DNA of 64,000 nucleotides. It comes from Agriterribacter humi. GTDB taxonomy: Bacteria; Bacteroidota; Bacteroidia; Chitinophagales; Chitinophagaceae. The notes beneath the pieces are model-generated. The model did no database searches, was not told the DNA's origin, and saw only the letters and a list, made by a program, of their open reading frames with translations. Where the stretch lies: the NCBI RefSeq assembly GCF_009192765.1, contig NZ_VOHQ01000005.1:1-64000 (forward strand), given 5' to 3'. Below, piece after piece: positions 54,122 to 64,000 of the stretch. How positions within the stretch are numbered: the first letter of the stretch is position 1; each line of letters opens with the position of its first letter. The translations under genes were made by a program, and so were the position numbers.

Positions 54122-54156
54122 AGCTGATTGCTGACTGCCGATTACTGAAAGCAACA
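54122..54156. repeat. AGCTGAT-family heptad tract, right side of IVS-like gene
   Basis: AGCTGAT, TGCTGAC, TGCCGAT, TACTGAA and AGCAACA are contiguous 7-mers. They match the family at 53674-53715 and lie 62 nt upstream of the start of the reverse-strand four-helix-bundle gene. Confidence 0.65.
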
Positions 54157-54211
54157 GTGTAACAATTTATGCATATAAACGTATTATCATTCTTAATAAA
54201 ATATATCATCC

Positions 54212-54888
<677 letters not shown>

Positions 54889-54889
<1 letters not shown>

Positions 54890-54916
54890 TTTGAGATTTG
54901 AAATTTAAAATTTAAA
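54889..54916. repeat. Heptad tract at the ATPase stop
   Basis: ATTTGAG, ATTTGAA, ATTTAAA and ATTTAAA are contiguous and start at the final base of the ATPase stop codon. The same ATTTGAA family flanks the convergent stops at 45493-45582. Confidence 0.65.
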
Positions 54917-54923
54917 ATCAGTT

Positions 54924-55142
54924 ATGACACAGCAATATCAAACCAAAGTACAGCGCATTACCATGCTGCTTACACTGCTGGCATTGGTAATCGCTATTGC
55001 CAAAAATGTATCGGCAGGTACAAAATGCATACCTGCTAAGCAATCACATCAATGCGAAAGCAATGCAAAGACCGGCATTATTGAAACCACAACAGATATA
55101 AAAGATATACCCTGGCTGCCTGTTATATCCATGATCTGGTAA
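54924..55142 (+). CDS. Possible small membrane protein of 72 residues
   Basis: The frame encodes one hydrophobic segment (about residues 12-28, TMLLTLLALVIAIAKNV), a Cys pair and a hydrophobic end. Position between ATPase and permease supports it, but I recognise no family and the start context is repeat-derived. It may be a spurious frame. Confidence 0.35.
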   Translation: MTQQYQTKVQRITMLLTLLALVIAIAKNVSAGTKCIPAKQSHQCESNAKTGIIETTTDIKDIPWLPVISMIW

Positions 55143-55246
55143 ATAAAACATACTGTCTTCCAGTCCAATCCCCATGATTTCATTTCTGATCGTACAACAG
55201 GAGAAACAAACCGCCGGCAACAACAATAACATTAAACTGTATTGTA

Positions 55247-57679
55247 ATGATCAGAAATTATTTAAAAGTAGCACTAAGAAATTTATGGAGAAATAAAACC
55301 TTCTCCCTGATCAACATTATTGGACTCGCTACCGGGCTATGCTGCTTTATCCTTATTGCCTTATATGTGCTGGATGAACTGAGCTACGACCGATTTTACA
55401 AAAATTCCGATCGCATTTACCGCATCAGTTCCGATATCCGTTTTGGCGGAGCCGAAACAAAGTATCCGTTCACTTCCGACATGATGGGGCAGACGCTGAA
55501 AAAGGACTATCCCCAGGTTGAGCAATATACACGCATTTATAATTCCAATGGAAGCAAACTGTTAAAAAAAGGAACACAGTTTATTACAGAAACCCGCGTG
55601 GCGCATGCAGATTCAACTTTTTTTGATGTATTTAGTTTACCCGCAATTGCAGGCAATGCGCACACAGCGCTCTATGAACCCAATACAGTGGTAATAACGG
55701 AAACGACCGCCCGAAAATATTTTGGCAACGTTAATAACGCTATTGGAAAAATTATTGAAACCGATGACAATGGTAAAACATTGTACAAAGTAACGGCGGT
55801 TATAAAAGATATTCCCTCTAATTCGCATTTCAATTTCGATTTTATTTTCTCTATGAAAAATGTGAATTACCAGTGGGGACAGTACGGGAGCCATAATTTC
55901 CATACCTATCTTTTGCTGAAACCCGGTATAACCCCGGAAGCTTTTAAAAAGAATTTTGATCAATATACAGACCAATATGTGCTTCCTGAGGCAAAAGCAT
56001 ATTTGCAGATCACCAGTATGGATGAGTTTCAGCAATCGGGCAATAAGCTGGAATATTCATTAACCCCGCTTACCGGTATTCATTTGTATTCTAACCGGCC
56101 TTTTGAGCTGAGTCCCGGCGGCAACATACAATACGTATATATTTTTTCGGCGGTGGCTATTTTTATTTTGCTGATCGCCTGCATCAATTTCATGAACCTC
56201 ACTACTGCACGTTCGGCCAACAGGGCTAAAGAAGTGGGCGTTCGCAAAGTATTGGGTACCGAACGCAAAAATTTAATAACGCAATTCCTTAGTGAATCCA
56301 TCTTAACTGCTTTCATCTCCTGCATACTGGCCATATTACTTGCTTTTGCCATTATGCCTTTGTTCAACAGTATTTCCGGGAAAACCATGAGTGCGCTCCA
56401 CATTTTCACACCCGCCATCATTCCTGTTTTGGTGCTATTGCCATTTGCGGTAGGACTTTTGGCCGGTAGCTACCCTGCGTTCTTCCTTTCTTCATTTAGG
56501 CCTATAGAAGTATTAAAAGGCAGGTTAAGTTCGGGCCGAAGCAACGGAAGTCTCCGAAGTGCACTGGTAATATTCCAGTTCGCCACTTCTATTGTGCTCA
56601 TTGCAGGCACCATTATTATTTACAGGCAGTTGCATTATATACAAACCAAAAACCTGGGCTACAATAAAGACCAGCTACTGCTCATTGAAAACGGGTACGC
56701 TTTACAAAATAAGCTGGAAGCGTTTAAGCAGGATATGCTGCAGCAACCCGGCGTAGTCAGCGGAACCATCAGCAGCTATTTACCCATACCCTCTTCGAGA
56801 AGCGATAATATTTTTTCAGGAGAACAGGTCATTGATGCAAAAAACGGGTTTAGCATGCAGGAATGGGTCGTGGATTATGATTACCTGAAAACATTAGGCA
56901 TAGAACTTATTAAAGGGAGGAATTTCTCCCGCGATTTTGGAACAGATTCCAACGCGGTTATTCTCAATGAAGCTACAGCAAAAACTTTGGGTTACACTGA
57001 TCCTGTAGGACAACATATTTACAAATCGGGCATGGGCCCCGGCTCCGCTGCATCGTACACCATTATCGGTGTAGTTAAAAATTTTCATTTCGAATCCCTG
57101 AAAAGAGATATTGGCATGGTAGGTTTGTTTTTGGGTAGAAGCACCGGATTCGTTTCTTTTAAAATGAATGCGGCCAATGCCCCGGCAATCCTAAAATATG
57201 CGGAAAAGAAATGGAAAACCTATGCTCCTGAAATGCCTTTCAGCTATCAATTTTTAGATGCAGCATTTAACAACGTATACCGCTCGGAGCAAAGGGTAGC
57301 AAAAATCGCTATAACCTTTTCTGTACTGGCTATTCTTATCGCCTGTTTGGGATTGTTTGGATTAGCCACCTATATGGCCGAACAACGCACCAAAGAAATT
57401 GGTATACGAAAAGTGCTGGGCGCTTCTGTTGGCAATGTAGTTACTATGCTTTCGAAAGATTTTTTAAAATTAGTAACCATAGCGTTTTGTATTGCTGCGC
57501 CGCTGGCCTGGTGGGCCATGCACAATTGGTTACAGGACTTTGCCTACCGCATTAACATATCGTGGTGGATATTTGGCATTGCAGGTGTGCTGGCGCTTTC
57601 CATTGCTTTGTTTACGATTAGCTTCCAGGCAATAAAAGCTGCAGTAGCAAACCCTGTCGCAGCATTGCGAAGTGAATAA
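55247..57679 (+). CDS. FtsX/MacB-type ABC permease 1
   Basis: The 810-residue protein has an N-terminal helix (about residues 18-44) and a MacB-type periplasmic domain up to about 290. Three helices (about 290-420) follow, then a second periplasmic part and three final helices. The block RSANRAKEVGVRKVLGTERKNL after the second helix and EQRTKEIGIRKVLGASVGNV near the end are the duplicated coupling-helix signatures of this family. These large proteins of Bacteroidota act in lipid, antimicrobial or lipoprotein handling, unknown here. It follows the only ATPase by 357 nt. Confidence 0.92.
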   Translation: MIRNYLKVALRNLWRNKTFSLINIIGLATGLCCFILIALYVLDELSYDRFYKNSDRIYRISSDIRFGGAETKYPFTSDMMGQTLKKDYPQVEQYTRIYNSNGSKLLKKGTQFITETRVAHADSTFFDVFSLPAIAGNAHTALYEPNTVVITETTARKYFGNVNNAIGKIIETDDNGKTLYKVTAVIKDIPSNSHFNFDFIFSMKNVNYQWGQYGSHNFHTYLLLKPGITPEAFKKNFDQYTDQYVLPEAKAYLQITSMDEFQQSGNKLEYSLTPLTGIHLYSNRPFELSPGGNIQYVYIFSAVAIFILLIACINFMNLTTARSANRAKEVGVRKVLGTERKNLITQFLSESILTAFISCILAILLAFAIMPLFNSISGKTMSALHIFTPAIIPVLVLLPFAVGLLAGSYPAFFLSSFRPIEVLKGRLSSGRSNGSLRSALVIFQFATSIVLIAGTIIIYRQLHYIQTKNLGYNKDQLLLIENGYALQNKLEAFKQDMLQQPGVVSGTISSYLPIPSSRSDNIFSGEQVIDAKNGFSMQEWVVDYDYLKTLGIELIKGRNFSRDFGTDSNAVILNEATAKTLGYTDPVGQHIYKSGMGPGSAASYTIIGVVKNFHFESLKRDIGMVGLFLGRSTGFVSFKMNAANAPAILKYAEKKWKTYAPEMPFSYQFLDAAFNNVYRSEQRVAKIAITFSVLAILIACLGLFGLATYMAEQRTKEIGIRKVLGASVGNVVTMLSKDFLKLVTIAFCIAAPLAWWAMHNWLQDFAYRINISWWIFGIAGVLALSIALFTISFQAIKAAVANPVAALRSE

Positions 57680-57765
57680 CGAAGTAATGCGAAGACTACG
57701 ATGCATATCGGAGTAAAAAGTTTGAGAACAGAATAATTGTCTAAATGCTTAAAGCAACAGGTAAT

Positions 57766-58950
57766 ATGAAACAGTCAGTTTTATTCATAGTATTTTTTTC
57801 GCTTACGGTTTGCTGTGCTGCGCAAAGAACTAAAGCAAAAAAAGAAATAGCAGGCACAGAAATAAAAATTCCAATGACGCCCGCCTATTGGGAATTTGAT
57901 ACGTCTGTTACAGAATTTGTTACTTATAAAAATACAAACGTTATAAAAGGTAAAGATGGGAAGGGGTTCCAGGTGTTTCTCAAAAATGAAATTTTTTCAG
58001 AGGGCACTATTGAGTTTGATGTGGAGCTAAGCGGTATGGGTTTTCCGGGCATCAATTTCCGCATGTCTGAAGATCGTAAAAATGGGGAAAATTTTTATAT
58101 CCGTTCCTTCGGGCCTGTTCAGCCCGAAGCCAGAAACACATTGCAATATGCTGCCTTAATAGATGGCATGAGCATCTGGGATTTATCGGATGAATACCAG
58201 GCAGGAGCTGCTGTTTATCAAAATAAATGGAACCATATAAAGCTGGTTATCTCAGGTAAACAAATGAAGGCCTATGTAAATGACATGAACAAACCCGCGC
58301 TCATCGTTCCTGAGCTGGAAGGCCGGCGTGATTCGGGCAGTATTTCCCTCTCAGGAAATGTTGTGTATGCCAACTTAGTGATTAAACCAAACGCTACTGA
58401 AGGTTTAGGCCCCGAAGCGGGATACATCTCAACGTGCAACGATACCCGCTACCTGAGAAGCTGGATGATAAACGCTCCAAAAGATTTCCCGTTTGGAAAA
58501 GAGATAATAATGCCGCTGCCCAGTATGTATGGAAAACTGAATACCTCGGAGCTGCCAGACAGCACCACACAATGGATGCCCATACAGGCAGAAAGTCGTG
58601 GCATTGTTAACCTAAGCAGAATATACGGGCACAAAGAAAATGATAGCCGGAGAATGGCATGGCTCAAAACTACCATTCAATCTGATAAGGTACAGGAAAA
58701 GACGTTGAGGCTGGGTTTTAGCGATGAGGTTTGGGTTTTTATAAACGGGCAAATGCTTTATGTTGATAAAAACTATTTCGGAACACCGCAGCAGAAATCA
58801 GGCGGAAGATGTACGGTAGAAAATACCAGCTTCAAACTGCCGCTTAAGGAAGGAGAAAATGAAATACTGATTGGGTTAGCCAATTATTTTTATGGATGGG
58901 GAGTTGTTGCACGACTGGATGATATGGACGGTATTAAAATTTTTCGATAA
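57766..58950 (+). CDS. Secreted lectin-like protein between permeases
   Basis: The 394-residue protein has a signal peptide (about 1-21, ending CCAAQ). A jelly-roll domain resembling LamG/DUF1080 (3-keto-disaccharide-hydrolase-like) follows, with GTIEFDVELSGMGFPGINFR and NKWNHIKLVISGKQMKAYVND. A second beta domain with DEVWVFINGQMLYVDKNYFG recalls a galactose-binding module. ATG 57766 is preferred over 57745, since it opens the signal. It separates permeases 1 and 2 on the same strand. A link with the transporter is not proven. Confidence 0.78.
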   Translation: MKQSVLFIVFFSLTVCCAAQRTKAKKEIAGTEIKIPMTPAYWEFDTSVTEFVTYKNTNVIKGKDGKGFQVFLKNEIFSEGTIEFDVELSGMGFPGINFRMSEDRKNGENFYIRSFGPVQPEARNTLQYAALIDGMSIWDLSDEYQAGAAVYQNKWNHIKLVISGKQMKAYVNDMNKPALIVPELEGRRDSGSISLSGNVVYANLVIKPNATEGLGPEAGYISTCNDTRYLRSWMINAPKDFPFGKEIIMPLPSMYGKLNTSELPDSTTQWMPIQAESRGIVNLSRIYGHKENDSRRMAWLKTTIQSDKVQEKTLRLGFSDEVWVFINGQMLYVDKNYFGTPQQKSGGRCTVENTSFKLPLKEGENEILIGLANYFYGWGVVARLDDMDGIKIFR

Positions 58951-59049
58951 AAATATCAGCTAAAAAAAAACTAAAAAAGACAGGAATGCGAATCAGCAAA
59001 TTTTATAAATCAAACTGATAAATAAGCGGTATAAATTAAGATATATAAC

Positions 59050-61440
59050 ATGTTCAGGAATTATTTCAAAACCGCATGGCGAAACATTATCAAGAATAAA
59101 ACTTATTCTTTTATTAATATTCTTGGATTAGCAACAGGCATGGCTGTAGCAATGATTGTTGCATTATGGATATATGATGAAGTTTCTGCCAACAAAAATT
59201 TTAAAAACTACGATACGATTTACCGGTTAATGATGAACCAAACCTTTGATGGTGTTCGTGGTTCTCAACAAGCTTTGCCTTATCCAATAGGTGAAGAACT
59301 TAAAAATAAATTTCCTGATTTTAAAGCGGTGGCAATGTGCGATTGGGGTCAAAACAGATCGTTGATTTATGGTGAAAAAAAGATAAGCAAGTTCGGGCAT
59401 TTTATTAGTGAAGATGCTGTTTCGATGTTTTCTTTAAACATAATTGACGGAAGCAAAAATCCATTGCACGATCCATATTCAATTGTATTAACAAAAGAAA
59501 CAGCCAATATACTTTTCGGTAATGAAAATCCCATTGATAAAACTGTAAAGCTGGATAATCAAACCGATTTGAAAGTAACAGCAGTTGTAGATAAGGAACC
59601 TAAAAACAGTTCGCTCTCTTTTGATTATTTAATCCCTTTTCAATTGCAGGAAAGTATTTATCCATGGATAAAGCAACATCACAAAACAAACTGGGGAAAT
59701 AATTCATGGCAAACATTTGTACAATTATATCCTGATGCTAACCCCGCAAGTGTAAAAACAAAAATCAGCAATGTCGTGATTTCTCATCTCACAGATGAGA
59801 ATATATTAAAGCACATTAAACCGGAATTGTTTATTCATCCAATGTCGAAATGGAGATTGCACAGCGATTTTGAAAACGGTAAAAATGTGGGCGGTTTCAT
59901 AAAATACGTAAGGATGTTTGGCATATTGGGTTTTATTGTTTTGCTGATTGCCTGTATCAACTTCATGAACCTAAGCACCGCACGTTCGGAAAAAAGAGCC
60001 AAAGAAGTTGGTATTCGTAAGGCAGTGGGTTCGGGCAGAAGACAACTCATTAACCAATTTTTAAATGAATCGCTATTGATGGCTTCTTTTGCATTTCTGT
60101 TAGCTCTTGGTATGGTTGCACTTGCCTTGCCATATTTCAACAAGCTCACCGATAAAGAAATGAGCCTTCAGGTATCTAACCCAATTTTTTGGTTAATCAT
60201 GATTTTATTCACTTTTGTTACAGGTTTGCTCGCGGGGAGCTATCCTGCCTTTTATCTTTCTTCGTTTAACCCGGTGCGTATATTAAAAGGAAATTTAAAT
60301 GCAGGAAAGAAAAGTTCATTACCGCGAAAAATATTAGTGGTGATTCAATTTGCATGTTCGGTAATATTAATGATTGGTACCCTTATCGTTTATCAGCAAA
60401 TACAATATGGGAAAAACAGGCCAATTGGTTATAATAATAAAGGATTGATTACGGTGAATTGGTCTGATGATATCGCCAAACATTTTGAAGCGCTTCGACA
60501 GGAATTGCTAAGTTCAGGTGCAGCTATTTCTTTATGCCAAAGCAATTCGTCCCCTACCGAAATTGACAGCAATAATGATGGCTGGGAATGGAAAGGAAGT
60601 CAGCCTGTTGAAAAAGCCGTATTGTTCTCAACAATCACCACCACTTACGACTATACAAAAACACTAGGCATAAAAATGTTGGCAGGCAGGGATTTTTCAA
60701 GAGATTTTGCAGATTCCAATTCAGTTATTTTAAATGAATCGGCAGTAAAACGGATGGGACTACAACATCCTGTAGGTGAGGTATTGAAATGGAGAGACAG
60801 GCCTATGACTATTATTGGAGTGATACCCGATATTCAAATAGAATCACCTTATCGTTCTATATCACCACTTACAATAATATTCGATAAATATTGGGTAAAC
60901 AATTTGGACATTAGATTGAATCCGGTTATGTCTGCATCGAAGTCACTTGCTTTAATGAAACCGATTTTTGATAAATACAATCCCGCTTATCCGTTTGAAT
61001 ATCATTTCGCAGATGAAGAATACGCAAAGAAATTTAATTATGAAGAACTCGTTGGTAATCTCGCAGCAATCATTGCAGTGCTCGCCATTTTCATTTCATG
61101 CCTCGGGCTTTTTGGTTTAGCATCATTTACTGCAGAGCAAAGAGTAAAAGAAATCGGTGTAAGAAAAGTGCTTGGTGCAAGCGTGTTTAATTTGTGGCGA
61201 TTGCTTTCAAAAGATTTCCTGATACTTGTTTTGTTGTCATGTGCAATTGCAATTCCTGTTGGCTGGTATTGCATGAATGAGTGGCTGAAAAATTATGATG
61301 ATAAATACAGAACGAATATAAATGTTGAAGTTTTTGTTGCAGTAACATTGGTTGCAATAGTAATCACATTGCTGACAATTAGTTTCCAGGCAATAAAAGT
61401 AGCGATGTCAAATCCTGTGAAGAGCTTGAGGGCGGAATAG
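59050..61440 (+). CDS. FtsX/MacB-type ABC permease 2
   Basis: The 796-residue protein shares the layout of permease 1: a first helix, a periplasmic domain, and the coupling blocks RSEKRAKEVGIRKAVGSGRRQL and EQRVKEIGVRKVLGASVFNL, with seven or eight helices in total. Its DNA is clearly more AT-rich than that of permeases 1 and 3, with many A/T-ending codons. This suggests separate origin or recent transfer. It lies 99 nt after the lectin-like gene. Confidence 0.92.
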   Translation: MFRNYFKTAWRNIIKNKTYSFINILGLATGMAVAMIVALWIYDEVSANKNFKNYDTIYRLMMNQTFDGVRGSQQALPYPIGEELKNKFPDFKAVAMCDWGQNRSLIYGEKKISKFGHFISEDAVSMFSLNIIDGSKNPLHDPYSIVLTKETANILFGNENPIDKTVKLDNQTDLKVTAVVDKEPKNSSLSFDYLIPFQLQESIYPWIKQHHKTNWGNNSWQTFVQLYPDANPASVKTKISNVVISHLTDENILKHIKPELFIHPMSKWRLHSDFENGKNVGGFIKYVRMFGILGFIVLLIACINFMNLSTARSEKRAKEVGIRKAVGSGRRQLINQFLNESLLMASFAFLLALGMVALALPYFNKLTDKEMSLQVSNPIFWLIMILFTFVTGLLAGSYPAFYLSSFNPVRILKGNLNAGKKSSLPRKILVVIQFACSVILMIGTLIVYQQIQYGKNRPIGYNNKGLITVNWSDDIAKHFEALRQELLSSGAAISLCQSNSSPTEIDSNNDGWEWKGSQPVEKAVLFSTITTTYDYTKTLGIKMLAGRDFSRDFADSNSVILNESAVKRMGLQHPVGEVLKWRDRPMTIIGVIPDIQIESPYRSISPLTIIFDKYWVNNLDIRLNPVMSASKSLALMKPIFDKYNPAYPFEYHFADEEYAKKFNYEELVGNLAAIIAVLAIFISCLGLFGLASFTAEQRVKEIGVRKVLGASVFNLWRLLSKDFLILVLLSCAIAIPVGWYCMNEWLKNYDDKYRTNINVEVFVAVTLVAIVITLLTISFQAIKVAMSNPVKSLRAE

Positions 61441-61449
61441 AGAATTGTC

Positions 61450-61489
61450 TGAACCATGATTAATCTGATTATAGATTAATCATGGTTCA
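61450..61489. repeat. Perfect 17-bp inverted repeat after permease 2
   Basis: TGAACCATGATTAATCT (61450-61466) and its exact inverse (61473-61489) enclose GATTAT. It starts 9 nt after the permease 2 stop. A third partial copy, ATCATAGTTCAG, lies near 61523 just before permease 3. The arms contain no T run, so this is a dispersed palindrome more than a terminator. Confidence 0.7.
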
Positions 61490-61535
61490 GGAACAATCAT
61501 AAAATCATTTAATCAAAAAAATCATAGTTCAGAAA

Positions 61536-63947
61536 ATGATAAAAAATTATTTCAAAACCGCGTGGCGGAACCTTCGCAGGAACAAGTTGTTTTCTTTCAT
61601 AAACATACTTGGTTTGTCTATTAGCATTGCTACCTGTTTCATTATCATGTTGTATGTTCAAAGCGAACTCAGCTACGACCGGTTTCACAAAAATGCCGGT
61701 GATATTGCAAGAATAATTTTCCAGGCAGACATAAATGGCGGAAAAATAAATGAAAGCGTGGTGATGGCCCCGGTGGCAGCAACCATGAAAAAGGATTTTC
61801 CCGAAGTAAAAGATGCCACGAGGCTTTTGAATTACGGTACGCCCAGGATCAGCTTTGAGAACAAAGCTTTTAAAGATGATCATGTGGCCATTGCTGACCC
61901 CAACTTCTTCAGCATTTTTACTTTACCCATGATTGAAGGAGATGCAAAAAACGCTTTGGCAAACCCCTATTCAGTTGTGATAACAAAGTCAACTGCAATA
62001 AAATATTTCGGGAAGCAGGAGGTGATAGGTAAAACATTTGCGATCAATAATGATACCACGCTATACAAAGTAACGGGTGTTATGGAAGATATACCAGCCC
62101 ATTCGCATTTCCACTTCGATATATTTGCTTCGATGAAAGGCTGGAGAGATGCTGGTTCCGATTCATGGCTGGGGGGTGGCTTTCATACCTATTTATTGCT
62201 GAAACCTGGTACTGATCAGCAAAAAATGCAGGCACGGTTTCCGGACATGGTAGCCAAGTATATGGGCCCGCAAATTCAAAAAGGGATGGGCTTAAGCCTC
62301 GAACAATTCAGAACTAAGGGAAATAAACTGGGATTTGTGCTCCAGCCTTTAACTTCTATACACCTGCATTCTGATACGTCTAATGAATTTGAACCGGGCG
62401 GAAATGCTACATACGTATATATATTTGGCGGTGTTGCGCTTTTCATGCTCATTGTAGCCTGCATCAATTTTATCAATCTCTCTACTGCCGGTGCATCCAA
62501 AAGAGCCAAAGAAGTGGGTATACGGAAAGTAGCAGGTTCCGGTAAACTTCAACTTATCAGGCAATTTTTATTCGAATCGCTGCTGATAACCTTTTTTGCA
62601 TTACTCATTGCGTTTGTATTGTTGCAACTGGCGCTTCCCTGGTTTAACAACATCTCCGGAAAGCAATTGAGCATCGGGTTAAATCCTGTATTGGCATTTA
62701 TCATGCTGGGATTGATTGTTGGATTGGCGGCCGGAATTTATCCCGCGTTCTACCTATCCTCTTTTAAACCAATTGCTGTATTAAAAGGAAAACCTGCCGG
62801 CAATAATAAAAACTTTGCCTTGCGGAGTGGACTGGTTGTTTTTCAATTCTTCATTTCAGTGGCTTTGATCATAGGAACCATAGTGGTGTACCAGCAAATG
62901 AAATATATACAAAACAAAGACCTGGGATACAACAAAAATCAGGTCATTACTATTCCCAATTCATGGGCTTTAGGCGCAAACGAAAAAGTATTTAAGCAAC
63001 AAATGCAGCAGGATCCCCGTGTATTAAATGCAACAATGTCGTGGTATAAGCCTACAGAGCCCAACAACTACAACAATGCACTGGGCTACCCGGCCGGCAA
63101 CGACAATTTAATAGTAAGTGGTGTAAACTATTATGTAGATGAGCAATATATCCCAACCCTGGGCATGCAAATGATCAGCGGAAGAAACTTCTCGAAAGAT
63201 TTCGCTACCGACTCCAGCGCCATTATTCTGAACGAAACTGCAGCAAAGGCTTTAGGATGGAATGCAGAAACAGCTATTGATAAAACAGTGATAAGACAGA
63301 ACAGCTCTAAAGGCGATAATTTTCCTTTTCATGTCATTGGTGTTGTAAAAAATTTCAACTTCAAATCCCTTCACGAAGCCATCAGTCCTTTGTATATGAC
63401 CCTGCAACCCGAAGGCGGATTGATTTTTAAAGTAACCAACAGTGATATATCCGGTCTGCTGGCTGCTATGAAAACAAAATGGGACAGTTACAATACAGAA
63501 GAACCGTTTACTTTTTCTTTCATGGATGATTATTTCAACAAAGCTTATGCAGCAGAGCAAAAAACAGGTACCATACTGAACATCTTTGCGATACTCACCA
63601 TTTTTGTGGCTTGTCTTGGCTTATTTGGACTGGCAACCTATACTGCAGAACAACGCACAAAGGAAATAGGCATCAGGAAGGTATTAGGCGCCAGTGTAAC
63701 TCAGGTAACCCAAATGCTTTCCAAAGAATTTTTAAAGCTGGTATTGATTTCATCGCTTATTGCTTTCCCGGCTGCCTGGTGGGGCATGAATAAGTGGCTG
63801 CAAAACTTTGCATATCGTATTGATATTTCCTGGTGGGTATTTGCTGTAGCAGGATTGGCCGCGCTGGCAATTGCCCTGCTCACAGTGAGTTTCCAGGCTA
63901 TAAAAGCAGCAGTTGCGAACCCGGTGAAAGCGTTGCGGACGGAGTGA
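61536..63947 (+). CDS. FtsX/MacB-type ABC permease 3
   Basis: The 803-residue protein has the same architecture as permease 1: a short cytosolic start, a helix, a long periplasmic part with MEDIPAHSHFHFDIFASM, and the coupling blocks ASKRAKEVGIRKVAGSGKLQL and EQRTKEIGIRKVLGASVTQV. It resembles permease 1 more than permease 2 in both residues and base use. It is the last full gene of the window. Which ATPase drives it is not evident; the one at 54212 is the only candidate here. Confidence 0.92.
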   Translation: MIKNYFKTAWRNLRRNKLFSFINILGLSISIATCFIIMLYVQSELSYDRFHKNAGDIARIIFQADINGGKINESVVMAPVAATMKKDFPEVKDATRLLNYGTPRISFENKAFKDDHVAIADPNFFSIFTLPMIEGDAKNALANPYSVVITKSTAIKYFGKQEVIGKTFAINNDTTLYKVTGVMEDIPAHSHFHFDIFASMKGWRDAGSDSWLGGGFHTYLLLKPGTDQQKMQARFPDMVAKYMGPQIQKGMGLSLEQFRTKGNKLGFVLQPLTSIHLHSDTSNEFEPGGNATYVYIFGGVALFMLIVACINFINLSTAGASKRAKEVGIRKVAGSGKLQLIRQFLFESLLITFFALLIAFVLLQLALPWFNNISGKQLSIGLNPVLAFIMLGLIVGLAAGIYPAFYLSSFKPIAVLKGKPAGNNKNFALRSGLVVFQFFISVALIIGTIVVYQQMKYIQNKDLGYNKNQVITIPNSWALGANEKVFKQQMQQDPRVLNATMSWYKPTEPNNYNNALGYPAGNDNLIVSGVNYYVDEQYIPTLGMQMISGRNFSKDFATDSSAIILNETAAKALGWNAETAIDKTVIRQNSSKGDNFPFHVIGVVKNFNFKSLHEAISPLYMTLQPEGGLIFKVTNSDISGLLAAMKTKWDSYNTEEPFTFSFMDDYFNKAYAAEQKTGTILNIFAILTIFVACLGLFGLATYTAEQRTKEIGIRKVLGASVTQVTQMLSKEFLKLVLISSLIAFPAAWWGMNKWLQNFAYRIDISWWVFAVAGLAALAIALLTVSFQAIKAAVANPVKALRTE

Positions 63948-63959
63948 CCTCACCCCCGG

Positions 63960-63984
63960 CCCCTCTCCGCGTAGCGGAGGGGGG
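63960..63984. repeat. GC-rich hairpin at the window end
   Basis: CCCCTCTCCGC (63960-63970) and GCGGAGGGGGG (63974-63984) form an 11-bp stem with one G-T pair around GTA, starting 13 nt after the permease 3 stop. It resembles dispersed palindromes at other gene ends here. Confidence 0.5.
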
Positions 63985-64000
63985 TGCCTAAATTTATGGC

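Overview
The window looks like a chromosomal piece of a Bacteroidota genome, most probably Chitinophagaceae. This is inferred from several things seen here: a lipidated TamA-like protein (TamL type), DUF4129/DUF4350 proteins in a MoxR-DUF58 cluster, a metal RND pump fused to its TolC-like channel, Bacteroidota-type -7 boxes (TAnnTTTG), few Shine-Dalgarno sites, frequent TTG/GTG starts and moderate to low GC. No rRNA, tRNA, CRISPR array or prophage was seen. Nothing here settles genus or species.

Layout. 0.2-5 kb: YajQ, a secreted NIPSNAP protein, a NylB-like serine hydrolase, a methyltransferase and two very small proteins. 5.3-7.3 kb: divergent DinB protein and sialate O-acetylesterase. 7.4-13.7 kb: an RDD membrane protein divergent from a tight SpoIIM-DUF4129-DUF4350-MoxR-DUF58 operon. 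13.9-18 kb: TruB, TamL and a SpoU-type RNA methyltransferase. 18.1-23.3 kb: hydroxyproline/proline breakdown (DHDPS-family deaminase, alpha-ketoglutarate semialdehyde dehydrogenase, 4-hydroxyproline epimerase, PruA). The D-hydroxyproline dehydrogenase is not in the window. 23.3-33.3 kb: PyrR, a PhyH-type dioxygenase, a sialidase-like lipoprotein, a CHRD lipoprotein, envelope proteins, DinB, cold-shock and TPR proteins. 33.3-38.7 kb: small soluble proteins with two decayed genes (a YdeI-type C-terminus and an SDR with an internal deletion). 38.9-44.9 kb: a heavy-metal RND operon. 45.6-51 kb: a second RND pump of HAE1 type. 51.3-52.2 kb: an IS200-like tyrosine transposase between long direct repeats full of TAAA-loop hairpins. 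52.4-64 kb: a MacA/MacB-like cassette with one adaptor, one ATPase and three large FtsX/MacB-type permeases.

The most unusual signal is not a gene. Many intergenic tracts have a strict 7-nt period (two have 8 nt). Their sequence differs from place to place, yet most begin within 0-10 nt of a stop codon, on either strand, and several overlap the stop. One family (AGCTGAT) brackets a 23S-IVS-type four-helix-bundle gene lying between the MacA-like adaptor and its ATPase, as if the gene had landed inside such a tract. Together with palindromes placed just after stop codons, this suggests that 3' ends of genes are the preferred site where repetitive DNA grows or inserts in this genome.
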